This document shows positions 62,500 through 64,000 of a stretch of DNA of 64,000 bases, piece by piece (position 1 is the stretch's first letter; each line of letters begins with the position of its first letter). The position numbers were made by a program, and so were the translations under genes. The notes below the pieces were generated by a model. The model was not told where the DNA came from and ran no database searches. It saw nothing but the letters and a program-made list of their open reading frames with translations. This DNA comes from an uncultured Aquimarina sp. GTDB lineage: Bacteria; Bacteroidota; Bacteroidia; Flavobacteriales; Flavobacteriaceae. The stretch is from contig CANMSO010000002.1 of the NCBI GenBank assembly GCA_947500545.1, forward strand, positions 186,001-250,000, written 5' to 3'.

Positions 62500-62624
62500 G
62501 AGGTTTTATACCCCTTATGCATCAAAGTGTTAATTAACATTGTTTTTACCAAAAATAATCTTAAAAATCGTAAATTTTAGTAAGGAATTACAACTAAATT
62601 TTAGAACTATTAAAAGTAAAGGTT

Positions 62625-62912
62625 ATGGAGGCTATTGATCAAATAGAGCATATTGAAAAAGAACAAATAAAATTTTTACACTTCCCTCATGCAGAAGTAC
62701 TAAATGGTAAAAAGCAGAAACGCGACCGATATCGAAAATTAAGGAGAGCACTAAGTTTAGGAAATCTTGAACACCTTAAAGTTAAGATTATTTTTGCAGA
62801 TGACGAAGGGGCAAAAGAAGTAGAAACTACTATTTGGGGAATAACCGATAAATCTGTTATTTTAAAGCAATCAACTGTTATTCCTGTAGAGCGTATAATA
62901 AACATTGCTTAA
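62625..62912 (+). CDS. small basic protein with Sm/Hfq-like C-terminal half
   Basis: This 95-residue protein has a lysine/arginine-rich stretch at residues 29-42 (KKQKRDRYRKLRRA). Residues 52-94 can be drawn as four beta-strands with the pattern of a small Sm-like barrel (KVKIIFAD, ETTIWGITDKSVILKQSTV, IPVERIINI). The order and turns resemble Hfq. The family is not one I can name, and RNA binding is inference. It has no signal peptide. It is a single gene with 125 bases of AT-rich sequence upstream. Confidence 0.7.
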   Translation: MEAIDQIEHIEKEQIKFLHFPHAEVLNGKKQKRDRYRKLRRALSLGNLEHLKVKIIFADDEGAKEVETTIWGITDKSVILKQSTVIPVERIINIA

Positions 62913-62968
62913 ATCATGTTCCAAAAATGATATCGTATTTGTAATGATAAATGCGTGCAAAATTTATT

Positions 62969-62976
62969 TATTTTTG
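62969..62976 (+). promoter_or_regulatory. TatD gene -7 element close to the start codon
   Basis: TATTTTTG ends only 4 bases before the ATG at 62981. A transcript started about 7 bases downstream would have little or no leader. Confidence 0.45.
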
Positions 62977-62980
62977 CCGC

Positions 62981-63769
62981 ATGATACTTACCGACACCCA
63001 CACACATATTTATAGCGAATCTTTTGAAGAAGATCAGGATCAAATGATGCAACGTGCCATAGAAAATGGAATAACGCGTTTTTTTGTGCCAGCAATTGAT
63101 TCTTCATATACAAGTGCGATGTATGATATTGAATCTCGATACCCGGAACATGTTTTTCTGATGATGGGATTACATCCAACCCATGTAAAGGAGAATTATA
63201 AACAAGAATTGACTCATGTAGAAGAAGAACTCGAAAAACGTTTTAAGGAAAGTTCAAGCAAAGCATTTTATGCAATAGGAGAGATAGGGATAGATCTTTA
63301 TTGGGATAAAACATTACTTAAAGAGCAACAGCAGGCATTTAGACATCAAATAAGGCTGGCAAAAAAATACAAATTACCAATTGTGATTCATTGCCGGGAA
63401 GCTTTTGAAGAGATTTTTGAAGTATTAGAATCTGAAAAAGATGATGATTTGTTTGGGATTTTTCATTGTTTTACAGGAACAATAGAGGATGCTCATCGCG
63501 CCATAGGGTATAATATGAAATTAGGAATAGGTGGTGTTGTGACATTCAAAAATGGTAAAATCGACAAGTTTTTAGATCAGATACCATTAGATCAAATTGT
63601 TTTAGAGACTGATGCACCTTATTTAGCCCCTATACCTTATAGAGGTAAACGTAACGAGAGTTCTTACTTAATAAATGTTTTATCAAAGCTCTCTGAAGTA
63701 TATCAGAAACCTGTAGAAGAAATTGCCGAAATCACAACCCAAAATTCTAAGGATATATTCGGTGTTTAA
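62981..63769 (+). CDS. TatD-family metal-dependent hydrolase (putative DNase)
   Basis: The 262-residue protein is a TIM-barrel amidohydrolase-type enzyme of the TatD/YcfH/YjjV group, with nuclease activity reported for some members. Metal-binding residues are visible: DTHTH at the N-terminus, GEIGIDLYWD, VIHCREAFEE, FHCFTG and ETDAPYLAP. The start at 62981 (MILTDTHTHIY) is preferred. An upstream ATG at 62951 adds a short, unconserved leader and lies before the promoter element. Confidence 0.93.
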   Translation: MILTDTHTHIYSESFEEDQDQMMQRAIENGITRFFVPAIDSSYTSAMYDIESRYPEHVFLMMGLHPTHVKENYKQELTHVEEELEKRFKESSSKAFYAIGEIGIDLYWDKTLLKEQQQAFRHQIRLAKKYKLPIVIHCREAFEEIFEVLESEKDDDLFGIFHCFTGTIEDAHRAIGYNMKLGIGGVVTFKNGKIDKFLDQIPLDQIVLETDAPYLAPIPYRGKRNESSYLINVLSKLSEVYQKPVEEIAEITTQNSKDIFGV

Positions 63770-63808
63770 AACAAATCAAATGTGGTTTAAATTTTGTTCA
63801 TTTGTTAT

Positions 63809-64000
63809 ATGAATACCAAGCCAAACATACTGCTAATATATACTGGTGGTACCATAGGGATGATTAAGGATTTTGATTCAGGAGCCCTAATCGCTTTTAA
63901 TTTTGATGAATTGCTATTGAAAATCCCTGAACTAAGACAACTGGATTGTGAGATTGAAACAGTTAGTTTTGAAACACCCATAGATTCATCGGATATGGAT
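63809..64000 (+). CDS. L-asparaginase, N-terminal part (cut by window edge)
   Basis: The first 64 residues begin MNTKPNILLIYTGGTIGMIK, with the asparaginase active-site motif YTGGTIGM (catalytic Thr). Class I cytoplasmic enzymes have no signal peptide, which fits the sequence seen here. It hydrolyses asparagine to aspartate and ammonia. It follows the TatD gene by 39 bases on the same strand. The rest lies beyond the window. Confidence 0.88.
   Translation, partial: MNTKPNILLIYTGGTIGMIKDFDSGALIAFNFDELLLKIPELRQLDCEIETVSFETPIDSSDMD

Overview
The window looks like chromosomal DNA from a marine member of the Flavobacteriaceae (Bacteroidota). It is AT-rich. It carries a SusC/SusD pair, degradative-type HMG-CoA reductase beside a GYDIA-type GHMP kinase, a surE-lpxB cluster and PadR/HAAS-type proteins. 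Many genes have a TAnnTTTG promoter element, the Bacteroidota -7 consensus. An affiliation near Aquimarina is a guess from overall protein style. I saw no rRNA, tRNA, CRISPR array, insertion sequence or prophage. Most of the window is ordinary core genome, and no gene-free stretch exceeds 300 bases.

Layout. 1-3.1 kb: a ClC-family protein cut by the window edge, then aspS. 3.4-7.8 kb: a SusC/SusD outer-membrane uptake pair closed by a strong terminator. 7.9-14.6 kb: a tetR-tolC-MFP-RND efflux operon on the minus strand. 14.8-17.2 kb: polyprenyl synthetase and small envelope genes. 17.3-21.3 kb: sucA-sucB. 21.4-24.8 kb: a PadR/membrane-protein pair, then mevalonate-pathway genes. 25-33.9 kb: secreted peptidases, two POT peptide transporters, a thioredoxin-like protein and a serine hydrolase. 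33.9-38.8 kb: surE, lpxB, a C40 peptidase and comEC. 38.9-44.9 kb: a tail-specific protease, an oligopeptide ABC permease, a VKOR-thioredoxin fusion and a DNA/RNA endonuclease. 44.9-52.1 kb: the rod-shape cluster mreBCD-mrdA-rodA preceded by purH. 52.2-53.5 kb: a MacB-like permease.

The most interesting region is 53.5-62.5 kb. On the minus strand lies a tightly overlapping operon: an outer-membrane barrel protein with a PKD domain, a membrane-anchored TPR-CHAT protease with intact His/Cys dyad, and a retropepsin-like aspartic protease. Upstream are two lipoprotein genes, a class C-type serine hydrolase and a ZU5-like protein. Each is preceded at almost the same distance by the same motif (GGGTAAC, 14 bases, GTTGATAT), which looks like an ECF sigma-factor promoter. 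Divergent to them is an ECF sigma factor, overlapped by a gene for a single-pass membrane protein with extracytoplasmic TPRs that could be its anti-sigma factor. I read this as a candidate envelope-sensing and proteolysis module: sigma factor, membrane partner, promoter-linked lipoproteins, and an adjacent operon with two proteases.

Other points of note are a 29-bp perfect inverted repeat flanking the nuclease promoter, a ClC protein without the gating glutamate, a G9 tract in the susC coding sequence, and a small basic protein whose C-terminal half looks Sm/Hfq-like. The window ends inside a TatD-like hydrolase and asparaginase gene pair.
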